Source: Desulfuromonas sp.
GTDB lineage: Bacteria; Desulfobacterota; Desulfuromonadia; Desulfuromonadales; Trichloromonadaceae
Direction: 5' to 3'
NCBI GenBank assembly: GCA_030145265.1
Contig: JAQYWA010000134.1
Span: 1-6,014, forward strand
Length of the DNA: 6,014 nt
The first letter of the stretch is position 1; the number at the start of each line of letters is the position of its first letter. Positions 1 to 5,228 of the stretch are shown one piece after another. The notes under the pieces are model-generated. The model made no database searches and was not told where the DNA came from. It was given only the letters and a program-made list of their open reading frames with translations. A program made the position numbers and the translations under genes.

Positions 1-508
1 CCGGGGCTTTCACCTCTACGATGCTCTCTCCCAATGTCGTGAGCACTTGCTCGGCTTTGGCGGGCACGCCTATGCGGCCGGACTTTCCATTGACGATTCC
101 CGGACGGTAGCTTTTGCCGAGGCTTTCGAGATGGCCGCCGCCGCTGTGCTGAGTAGCGATGATCTGGTTCCTCGGCTCGCTCATGACGGCGAAGTGTTGC
201 TTGAAGAGCTCGATCTGGAAACGGTGGGCAAGTTGGCCGACCTCTCCCCCTTCGGCATGGGCAATCCCGAGCCGGTCTTCATCGTGACCGCGGTTCGGGT
301 GCAGCAACCGACCGTGGTCGGCAGCGACCACCTGCGCTTTACCGCTCGCCAGGACGGCTACAGTCTTCCCTGCATCGCCTTCGGTATGGCCGACCGGCTT
401 GCGGAACTGTCCGGCGAGATGGACATCCTCTGCTCGCCTGCCATCAATGAATGGAAGGGACGGGAGAGCGTGCAGCTGAAGGTTAAGGATATCCGCCCTT
501 CGAACTGA
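1..508 (+). CDS. recJ: Single-stranded-DNA-specific 5'-3' exonuclease RecJ, C-terminal part (5' truncated by window)
   Basis: The reading frame is open from base 2 to the TGA at 506-508 and gives about 168 residues, the last third of a protein that is usually 550-600 residues long. The visible part begins in the DHHA1 domain. The family's GFGGHxxAAG motif is present (residues 18-27 of the visible part, GGH at bases 59-67), and this His/Gly motif contributes to substrate handling near the metal site. It is followed by a beta-rich OB-fold-like region ending in QLKVKDIRP, which is typical of RecJ C-termini. RecJ degrades single-stranded DNA 5' to 3' in the cytoplasm during RecF-pathway recombination, base excision and mismatch repair. 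The catalytic DHH domain lies upstream, outside the window. A TTG at 47 could be taken as a start, but the family motif begins upstream of it, so the gene simply runs in from the left. The next gene begins 22 bases after the stop. Confidence 0.93.
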   Translation, partial: RGFHLYDALSQCREHLLGFGGHAYAAGLSIDDSRTVAFAEAFEMAAAAVLSSDDLVPRLAHDGEVLLEELDLETVGKLADLSPFGMGNPEPVFIVTAVRVQQPTVVGSDHLRFTARQDGYSLPCIAFGMADRLAELSGEMDILCSPAINEWKGRESVQLKVKDIRPSN

Positions 509-518
509 TCGACTTTTT

Positions 519-523
519 CAGGA
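519..523 (+). promoter_or_regulatory. Ribosome binding site supporting a TTG start for the GGDEF gene
   Basis: CAGGA lies seven bases upstream of the TTG at 531, just after the recJ stop. The first in-frame ATG is at 795 and would remove the first membrane segments, so the TTG with this modest site is the best start. A weak site plus a TTG start suggests low expression, which is common for cyclic-di-GMP enzymes (inference). Confidence 0.55.
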
Positions 524-530
524 CATTGCC

Positions 531-1739
531 TTGCGGACTTTTTTCGGCACATTGTTGTACCCGTTTTTTTTCCCCGGCGGCGCACTTCTAGTCGCGGTTC
601 TCATCCTGTTGTCCCAGCCTGCCTGGCTTGCATCGTTGCGCCCCGTGCAGGGATTCATCCTCTGGATCGTCATTGCCGCCGGGCTTTTTCTCGGCTGGCG
701 CTTCAACCGCAGCCGGCTGTTTCTGGCCACCCTGGCCCTGGCAGTTGCCGAGCGCTTGCTGGCCCTGGCGCCGGTTGGCGATGGGCGATCCCTGATGCTG
801 TCACTGATTGGCGTGCTGCTGCCGCTGAACCTGGCATTTTTTTCCTGCCTGTCCGAAAGGGGCTTGCTGACCCTGCGCGGAATGTTGCGGCTGCTGCTGA
901 TTGCTGCGCAGGTCGGCTGCGGAGTCTGGCTCTATCACCAGCATTTCGCCGAAACCCTCGCAATGCTGAAAAGTACTTGGCTGAATTTGCCGGTTCCTGC
1001 TTTCGTCTCTCTTGACCAGCCTGTTTTGGCTTCGGTCATTCTGGCTTTCGCTGTGCTGCTGTTTCGGTTTGTCCGTCACCCGGGTGTGTTCGAGTCCGGA
1101 TTCCTCTGGGCCCTGGCGTCGGTTGTCCTGGCGCTGAATGGTACCAGCGCTCATTGGCCGCTGCTTTTTGCCGTTGCCGGACTGATTCTGGTGCTGGGCA
1201 TCCTTGAAACCTTCCATTTTATGGCGTTTCGCGATGAATTGACCGGTCTGCCCGCCCGTCGAGCGATGAACGAAGCACTGTTGAAGCTTGGCAGTCGCTA
1301 CACCCTGGCTATGGTCGATATCGATTTCTTCAAAAAATTCAATGATCGCCACGGTCATGATGTCGGTGACCAGGTGTTGCGGATGGTGGCGGCTCGTCTG
1401 GCCACCGTTCGAGGTGGTGGACGGGCTTTTCGTTACGGGGGGGAAGAGTTTGCCCTGCTGTTTTCCGGGCGTCCAGTTGAAGAGGTGTTACCGGTTCTCG
1501 AACAGTTGCGCGAAGACATTGAACATGCGGAATTTTCTTTGCGTGGTACTTTTCGTCCGCGCAAGAAACCGACCCATCCCAAACAAAAAAAATCGGCGGC
1601 CGGCAAACTCCGGGTGACGGTAAGTATCGGTGCGGCCGAGCGGGGCGGGGCACTGAAGGAACCGGCCCTGGTGCTCAAGGCCGCCGATCAGGCTCTGTAC
1701 CGGGCCAAGAAACGCGGGCGCAACCAGGTCTGCCGTTGA
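531..1739 (+). CDS. Membrane-anchored diguanylate cyclase (GGDEF domain protein)
   Basis: This is a 402-residue protein that would condense two GTP into cyclic di-GMP at the cytoplasmic face of the inner membrane. Residues 1-230 are strongly hydrophobic with about seven or eight candidate membrane segments (around 16-28, 41-55, 64-80, 87-105, 117-135, 165-180, 189-202 and 209-228). I do not recognise this as a named sensor domain. The GGDEF domain starts at residue 234 with DELTGLPAR. It continues with the metal/GTP-binding VDIDFFKKFND (262-272), the active-site loop RYGGEEF (301-307), VTVSIG (362-367) and ADQALYRAKKRGRN (385-398), so catalysis should be intact. The inhibitory I-site RxxD is incomplete: Arg294 is present but the Asp position is Gly297. 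Residues 338-359 form a basic insert (9 Lys/Arg of 22) before the VTVSIG strand. The gene follows recJ by 22 bases and precedes a GspE-type ATPase by 68 bases, so co-transcription is plausible. The input signal is unknown. Confidence 0.92.
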   Translation: MRTFFGTLLYPFFFPGGALLVAVLILLSQPAWLASLRPVQGFILWIVIAAGLFLGWRFNRSRLFLATLALAVAERLLALAPVGDGRSLMLSLIGVLLPLNLAFFSCLSERGLLTLRGMLRLLLIAAQVGCGVWLYHQHFAETLAMLKSTWLNLPVPAFVSLDQPVLASVILAFAVLLFRFVRHPGVFESGFLWALASVVLALNGTSAHWPLLFAVAGLILVLGILETFHFMAFRDELTGLPARRAMNEALLKLGSRYTLAMVDIDFFKKFNDRHGHDVGDQVLRMVAARLATVRGGGRAFRYGGEEFALLFSGRPVEEVLPVLEQLREDIEHAEFSLRGTFRPRKKPTHPKQKKSAAGKLRVTVSIGAAERGGALKEPALVLKAADQALYRAKKRGRNQVCR

Positions 1740-1751
1740 TTTTGCAGTCGG

Positions 1752-1779
1752 CTTCTGCGAAGTTCGACAGCCTCTTCGC
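1752..1779 (+). other. Small competing hairpins between the GGDEF gene and the ATPase gene
   Basis: GCGAAG (1757-1762) can pair with CTTCGC (1774-1779) across an 11-base loop. CTTC (1752-1755) can instead pair with the overlapping GAAG (1759-1762). No T-run follows, so this is not a convincing intrinsic terminator and the two genes may share a transcript. A regulatory role is not shown. Confidence 0.25.
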
Positions 1780-1797
1780 TTCACTAAGATAGTCACC

Positions 1798-1805
1798 GGG
1801 AGGGG
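1798..1805 (+). promoter_or_regulatory. Ribosome binding site of the GspE-type ATPase gene
   Basis: The purine run GGGAGGGG sits just before the ATG at 1808. Counted from the GGAGG core (1799-1803), the spacing is four bases, which is slightly short but strong. It fixes the start at 1808. Confidence 0.7.
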
Positions 1806-1807
1806 AC

Positions 1808-3592
1808 ATGTCACAAAAACAAACATTGACCCTGAACAGCGTTGGTCGGGTTTTATTGCAAAATGGGAATATAAACCAAGAGCAGTTCGATCTGATTCAG
1901 CAAAAGGGGGCGGCCCAGGCGGCACGGCTGCAGAAACAGTTGCAGGCAGGTTCGTCCCGCCGCTTCCCCGGTGCCGAACTGGTTTCTCCGGCCGAGGTGA
2001 TTTGCTCTTTCAATCTGGAGAACTCATCGGATGGTCGTCTGCTGACCGAGGACGCCGTTACCGAACTGATTGCCCAGGCGGCTGGACTTGATTACCTGAA
2101 AATAGACCTGCTTAAGCTCGATCTGGCAGTCGTGACCGAGCACATCCCGCGTGCCTTCGCCCTAAAAAATCTGATGGTCCCGGTGGCTGAGGCACAGGGG
2201 GTTGTGACCGTGGCAGTGGCCGATCCTTTCAATACCGAACCGATCGATGATATCAAGCGGGCGCGTAACCTCCAGATTCGCCCGGTGCTGGCCTCGCGTA
2301 GCGACATTCTCAAGGTGCTCGGCGAATTTTTCGGTTTCCGTGCATCGGTCATCGCTGCCGAGAGCGAAATGGGTCGGGGCACCGAGTTGTCCAACCTTGA
2401 GCAGTATTTCCAACTGCGCGGGCAGGCCGAAATTGAAGGGAGTGACAAGCACATCATTTCGGCGGTCGAGTCGCTGCTTCGGTACGCCTTTGATCAGCGG
2501 GCCAGCGATATCCATATCGAGCCAAAGCGGGAAAAATCGCTGGTTCGGCTGCGGGTCGACGGCGTGCTGCATAACATTCACACGGTGCCGAGCAGACTGC
2601 ATCCGCCCATCGTGTCGCGCATCAAGCTCCTTTCCCGCCTCGACCTGGCGGAAAAACGGCGCCCCCAGGACGGCCGCATCAAGACCCGGCACAAGGACAA
2701 GGAGATCGAATTGCGGGTATCGACCCTGCCGGTGGCTTTTGGTGAAAAGGTAGTCATCCGTATTTTCGACCCCGAGGTGCTCATGCAGGATCTTGAGCGG
2801 ATCGGTTTCTTTCCGCGGGAATACCAACTCTATCGTTCGTTCATCAGTAAGCCCAACGGCATCATCCTGGTGACCGGTCCCACCGGCAGTGGCAAGACCA
2901 CCACTCTTTATTCCTCGCTGAGGGCACTGGCCTCGCCCGAAGTCAACATTGTTACCGTTGAAGACCCCATCGAAATGGTGATGGAGGAATTTAACCAGGT
3001 CGGAGTGCAGACGGCCATTGACGTCACGTTTGCCACGGTACTGCGTAATATTCTGCGCCAGGACCCGGACATCATCATGATCGGCGAGATCCGCGACAAG
3101 GAAACCGCCGACAACGCGGTACAGGCCGCACTGACCGGGCACTTGGTCCTGTCCACCCTGCATACCAATGATGCACCGTCCTCGATAATCCGGCTGCTTG
3201 ATCTCGGGGTGCCCGCGTTTCTTATTGCTTCCACGGTGATTGGCATCAACGCTCAGCGGTTGGTGCGGACCCTCTGTTCTCACTGCAAGCGGCAGCGCCT
3301 GCTGACTCAAGAAGAGATCGCCTATCTGCACCTGGATGGGGCCGAGATCCCGGTGTGGGAAGGTGCCGGCTGCAGCGAATGCCGCGGAACCGGTTATAAG
3401 GGACGAACTGGAATTTTCGAAATCATGGATTTCACACCCCAGGTGCGGGAGGTGCTTTCTGAGCAGGTCGACCTGGCGGCTCTCTACGAGGCGGTGCGTG
3501 CTGACGGCATGGTGACGCTGCGGGAGGCGGCGGTTCGGAAAATGCTAGAGGGGATCACGACGTTTGAAGAGGTGGTCTCGGTTACCGGGTAA
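1808..3592 (+). CDS. GspE/PilB-family type II secretion or type IV pilus assembly ATPase
   Basis: This is a complete 594-residue cytoplasmic hexameric motor ATPase of the kind that powers pilin or pseudopilin assembly. Residues 8-175 form an N-terminal T2SSE_N/MshEN-like region: VGRVLLQNGNI (12-22) resembles the first MshEN motif and VAVADPFNTEPIDDIK (135-150) its end. ASDIHIEP (232-239) opens the N2 domain. The ATPase domain holds Walker A GPTGSGKT (357-364), the Asp box VEDPIE (384-389), Walker B DPDIIMIGEIRD (419-430, Glu427) and the His box TGHLVLSTLHTNDA (443-456). Four cysteines in two CxxC pairs (490/493 and 522/525) form the zinc motif that marks GspE/PilB and is absent from PilT-type retraction ATPases. 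All key residues are present. No GspF/PilC, pilin or secretin gene is visible nearby, so it is an orphan within this window and the machine it drives cannot be named. It follows a diguanylate cyclase gene, so a c-di-GMP link is possible. The canonical binding residues are only partly kept. Confidence 0.95.
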   Translation: MSQKQTLTLNSVGRVLLQNGNINQEQFDLIQQKGAAQAARLQKQLQAGSSRRFPGAELVSPAEVICSFNLENSSDGRLLTEDAVTELIAQAAGLDYLKIDLLKLDLAVVTEHIPRAFALKNLMVPVAEAQGVVTVAVADPFNTEPIDDIKRARNLQIRPVLASRSDILKVLGEFFGFRASVIAAESEMGRGTELSNLEQYFQLRGQAEIEGSDKHIISAVESLLRYAFDQRASDIHIEPKREKSLVRLRVDGVLHNIHTVPSRLHPPIVSRIKLLSRLDLAEKRRPQDGRIKTRHKDKEIELRVSTLPVAFGEKVVIRIFDPEVLMQDLERIGFFPREYQLYRSFISKPNGIILVTGPTGSGKTTTLYSSLRALASPEVNIVTVEDPIEMVMEEFNQVGVQTAIDVTFATVLRNILRQDPDIIMIGEIRDKETADNAVQAALTGHLVLSTLHTNDAPSSIIRLLDLGVPAFLIASTVIGINAQRLVRTLCSHCKRQRLLTQEEIAYLHLDGAEIPVWEGAGCSECRGTGYKGRTGIFEIMDFTPQVREVLSEQVDLAALYEAVRADGMVTLREAAVRKMLEGITTFEEVVSVTG

Positions 3593-3663
3593 TAATCCTA
3601 GTGATATTTTTGCTGGAGACTTAGGTTGTGAAGCGCTAATGTTTTAGTGTTGCTATTTTATTT
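3593..3663 (+). promoter_or_regulatory. AT-rich leader, possible weak promoter for the protease gene
   Basis: This gap between the ATPase stop and the protease ribosome binding site is clearly more AT-rich than the genes on either side. TGGAGA (3614-3619) and TAATGT (3637-3642), 17 bases apart, match the sigma-70 boxes only partly (4/6 and 3/6). No terminator follows the ATPase gene, so read-through from upstream is equally possible. The evidence is weak. Confidence 0.25.
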
Positions 3664-3670
3664 AGGAGGG
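3664..3670 (+). promoter_or_regulatory. Strong Shine-Dalgarno that sets the protease start at 3677
   Basis: AGGAGGG lies six bases before the ATG at 3677. The open frame begins earlier, with a GTG at 3647, but that start would place this site inside the coding region and put ten extra residues before the signal peptide. The ATG at 3677 is therefore preferred. Confidence 0.85.
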
Positions 3671-3676
3671 TTGCTG

Positions 3677-4915
3677 ATGATCAACGTGCGTTTTCTAGTG
3701 CTGCTGTCTCTATTGTTCTGTCTATTCGGAGGGACGGCTTGGTCGAAGTCAATTAGCGGGACGGTAACCAGGGTCCTCGCCGGTGACACTATCGTAGTTT
3801 CGGAAAATGGAAGTGAAACGGAATATCCCCTGATCGGTATTGCCAGCCCCGTGGCTGGCCAGCCGTTGTCAGCTGAGGCCCGCAGTTTTACCGAATCGCT
3901 ACTGCTGGGGAAAACCGTTCATGTTACACCGTCGTTTCGGCAGATTGATCGTACCTGGGCGGCCAAAATTGTCGCCGATGGGCGCGACGTGCGGTTCAAT
4001 ATCCTGCTAGGCGGCTATGCCTGGTGCTATATGACTAACGAGAAAGGACTCAAGGGAGCGGAAAAAAACGCTAAAAAACAGAAGAAGGGGATCTGGGGCA
4101 CGACCAACCCTGTCCCCCCATGGGAGTTTAAAAGTACTCCCACTTCCTATGCTGTGATCGGTAAAAAAGAATATAAACAGACCAATTACGGGGCGGCGGG
4201 CCTGGCGTCGGCCACGGCGTCTCATGGGTCTGCCGACGGCGATGCTCCAGTGCGACTGTTCACCAATAATGACCAGCTGGCCTCAGATTATGGTGATAAC
4301 AGCGTCCTGATCCACAGTCGGCACAAGGAAGTTGAGTTGATGTCGAAGGAGGCGCCAAAGCTACCTCCTTCGAAATACGACGGCTACCTTGATTCCGTGG
4401 TCGTGATCCGGAGCGGCAATTCGCTGGGATCGGGATTTTTCATTGATGGCAAGGGGCACATCGTGACCAACCATCACGTCGTCAATGGTGCCTCAAGAGT
4501 TAAGGTTCTGCTCAGGGACGGTACCCCGATGGAGGGAAGTATCGTTTCCGTCGATCGGTCTCGCGACCTGGCTCTGGTTGAGGTCTCTTCCGGCCGGAGT
4601 TCCTGGCTGGGGCTTGGCACCATAGGAGACGCCGGCATCGGCACGGAAGTTATGGCCATCGGGGCACCGGAGGGTCTTTCCTGGAGCGTTTCCAAAGGGA
4701 TCGTCAGCGCTATCCGCTCGGACGGTGAGTTTACACTGGTCCAGACCGATACCGCCATTAACCGTGGCAACAGCGGTGGCCCTTTGATCTCCCTCGAATC
4801 GGGGAAGGTGGTTGGGGTTAATACCTTCGGTGTGCGTAAGGATGTGGCTGAGGGGATTAATTTTGCTGTTGGTGTCAATGAAATCAGGCAGACGTTTTCC
4901 AAATATGTTTGGTAA
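3677..4915 (+). CDS. Exported trypsin-like (HtrA/DegP-type) serine protease with N-terminal degenerate SNase-like domain
   Basis: This is a 412-residue protein from the ATG at 3677. Residues 1-23 form a signal peptide (hydrophobic core FLVLLSLLFCLFGG, likely signal peptidase I cut after TAWS), so it acts in the periplasm or outside the cell. Residues 25-152 are a staphylococcal-nuclease-like domain, recognisable from GTVTRVLAGDTI, the DR...A region and the closing KGIWG...NPVPPWEF. Aligned by eye with staphylococcal nuclease, the catalytic Arg35, Glu43 and Arg87 correspond to Pro51, Val59 and Ala95, and metal ligand Asp40 to Ala56; only Asp21 (Asp37) is kept. Nuclease activity is therefore unlikely, and a binding or scaffolding role is an inference. 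Residues 153-237 are a polar linker I do not recognise. Residues 238-412 are an S1C-type protease with a full triad: His267 (TNHHVV), Asp297 (SRDLAL) and Ser366 (GNSGGPL). There is no PDZ domain, unlike DegP/DegS. A strong terminator follows. The protease call is firm; the substrate is unknown. Confidence 0.9.
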   Translation: MINVRFLVLLSLLFCLFGGTAWSKSISGTVTRVLAGDTIVVSENGSETEYPLIGIASPVAGQPLSAEARSFTESLLLGKTVHVTPSFRQIDRTWAAKIVADGRDVRFNILLGGYAWCYMTNEKGLKGAEKNAKKQKKGIWGTTNPVPPWEFKSTPTSYAVIGKKEYKQTNYGAAGLASATASHGSADGDAPVRLFTNNDQLASDYGDNSVLIHSRHKEVELMSKEAPKLPPSKYDGYLDSVVVIRSGNSLGSGFFIDGKGHIVTNHHVVNGASRVKVLLRDGTPMEGSIVSVDRSRDLALVEVSSGRSSWLGLGTIGDAGIGTEVMAIGAPEGLSWSVSKGIVSAIRSDGEFTLVQTDTAINRGNSGGPLISLESGKVVGVNTFGVRKDVAEGINFAVGVNEIRQTFSKYVW

Positions 4916-4926
4916 CCTGGGATGAT

Positions 4927-4963
4927 AAAAAAGGAGCAACCTTAAGGGCCGCTCCTTTTTTTA
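4927..4963 (+). terminator. Intrinsic terminator after the protease gene (probably bidirectional)
   Basis: AAGGAGC (4931-4937) pairs with GCTCCTT (4951-4957), and flanking A/T pairs extend the stem to 4927-4961. The loop is 13 bases and contains the palindrome CCTTAAGG (4940-4947). A run of T (4956-4962) follows. On the - strand the same hairpin is followed by a T-run from the A-tract at 4927-4932, so it could also stop transcripts arriving from the FNT side. Confidence 0.85.
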
Positions 4964-4996
4964 TTAGAGTTGGCGTAATTTAGTACGATAGGAAAC

Positions 4997-5015
4997 CCCC
5001 CGGCTTTGCCGGGGG
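4997..5015. repeat. GC-rich hairpin, copy 1 of a direct pair
   Basis: CCCCCGGC (4997-5004) pairs perfectly with GCCGGGGG (5008-5015) around a TTT loop. It has the same architecture and orientation (TTT loop on the + strand) as the hairpin at 5206-5224, and both are preceded by an A-rich trinucleotide and followed by A. On the - strand it is followed by GTTT and then CCTATC, which makes only a weak terminator. It could equally be a REP-like or element-end palindrome. Confidence 0.8.
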
Positions 5016-5205
5016 ACCTTAACAGTTTGACGGTGGCGGGGGTAGGCTTCACCCCACAGATGATTTTCCCGATTCACAGAGCGGAGGTAGCGGTCATTGG
5101 CGCTACTCCTCCGCTGACTGCCAGCGCCGTTCGTCCCTATAAACTCTGTGCTCCGATGGATAACGGTTTTGACTTTCGGCCCCTTTGAGTGGCTAACAAA
5201 TAAAG
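5016..5205. other. Structured non-coding segment between two hairpins; candidate small RNA or mobile-element core
   Basis: Several helices can form in this segment. GGGGT (5039-5043) pairs with ACCCC (5051-5055). AGCGGAGG/TAGCG (5080-5092) pairs with CGCTA/CCTCCGCT (5101-5115), a 13-pair stem with a two-base bulge and an eight-base loop. CACAGAG (5075-5081) pairs with CTCTGTG (5144-5150), closing that hairpin. GGCGCT (5099-5104) could instead pair with AGCGCC (5123-5128). No clear promoter was found on either strand, and I do not recognise a known RNA family (not tRNA, 4.5S RNA, tmRNA or rRNA). Function and strand are unknown. Confidence 0.4.
5080..5115. repeat. Long imperfect inverted repeat (13-bp stem)
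   Basis: The arms 5080-5092 and 5101-5115 are complementary over 13 pairs, with two unpaired bases (5106-5107) in the right arm and the loop GTCATTGG. No T-run follows on either strand, so it is not an intrinsic terminator. It is the strongest fold inside the intergenic segment. Confidence 0.75.
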
Positions 5206-5224
5206 CCCCCGGTTTTACCGGGGG
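5194..5224 (-). terminator. Intrinsic terminator of the FNT gene; GC-rich hairpin copy 2
   Basis: CCCCCGGT (5206-5213) pairs with ACCGGGGG (5217-5224) around a TTT loop. It starts four bases beyond the FNT stop codon and, read on the - strand, is followed by CTTTATTTGTT, a usable T-rich tail. It differs from the hairpin at 4997-5015 by a paired change at the loop-closing base pair (C-G to T-A). Confidence 0.75.
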
Positions 5225-5228
5225 ATAC

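Larger units (their letters stand above)
4916..5228. other. Convergent intergenic region without a credible protein gene
   Basis: About 313 bases separate the protease stop from the FNT stop. From left to right they hold the protease terminator (4927-4963), a short AT-rich spacer, a GC-rich hairpin (4997-5015), a foldable stretch (5016-5205) and a second GC-rich hairpin (5206-5224). Short open frames exist on both strands, but they lack ribosome binding sites and recognisable protein families. Confidence 0.8.

Noticed and set aside
1740..1807. Terminator between the GGDEF and ATPase genes
   Set aside because: The stem is only 6 bp with an 11-base loop and no T-run follows it.
2162..3331. Long open frame of 389 codons on the - strand
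   Set aside because: It lies wholly antisense to the ATPase gene, whose motifs are complete. The - frame has no recognisable family and is explained by GC-rich codon structure.
3647..3676. GTG at 3647 as an upstream start for the protease
   Set aside because: The strong AGGAGGG at 3664-3670 is correctly spaced for the ATG at 3677, and the signal peptide begins properly there.
3677..3745. Lipoprotein signal (Cys15 in LLFC)
   Set aside because: The residue before the Cys is Phe, not Gly/Ala/Ser, so the lipobox is not satisfied; a signal peptidase I site after TAWS fits better.
5006..5188. 60-codon open frame on the + strand in the intergenic gap
   Set aside because: It begins with a TTG inside the loop of the first hairpin, has no ribosome binding site, and no recognisable domain.
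4997..5224. CRISPR array
   Set aside because: There are only two palindromic copies, 209 bases apart, with no regular spacers and no cas genes in the window.
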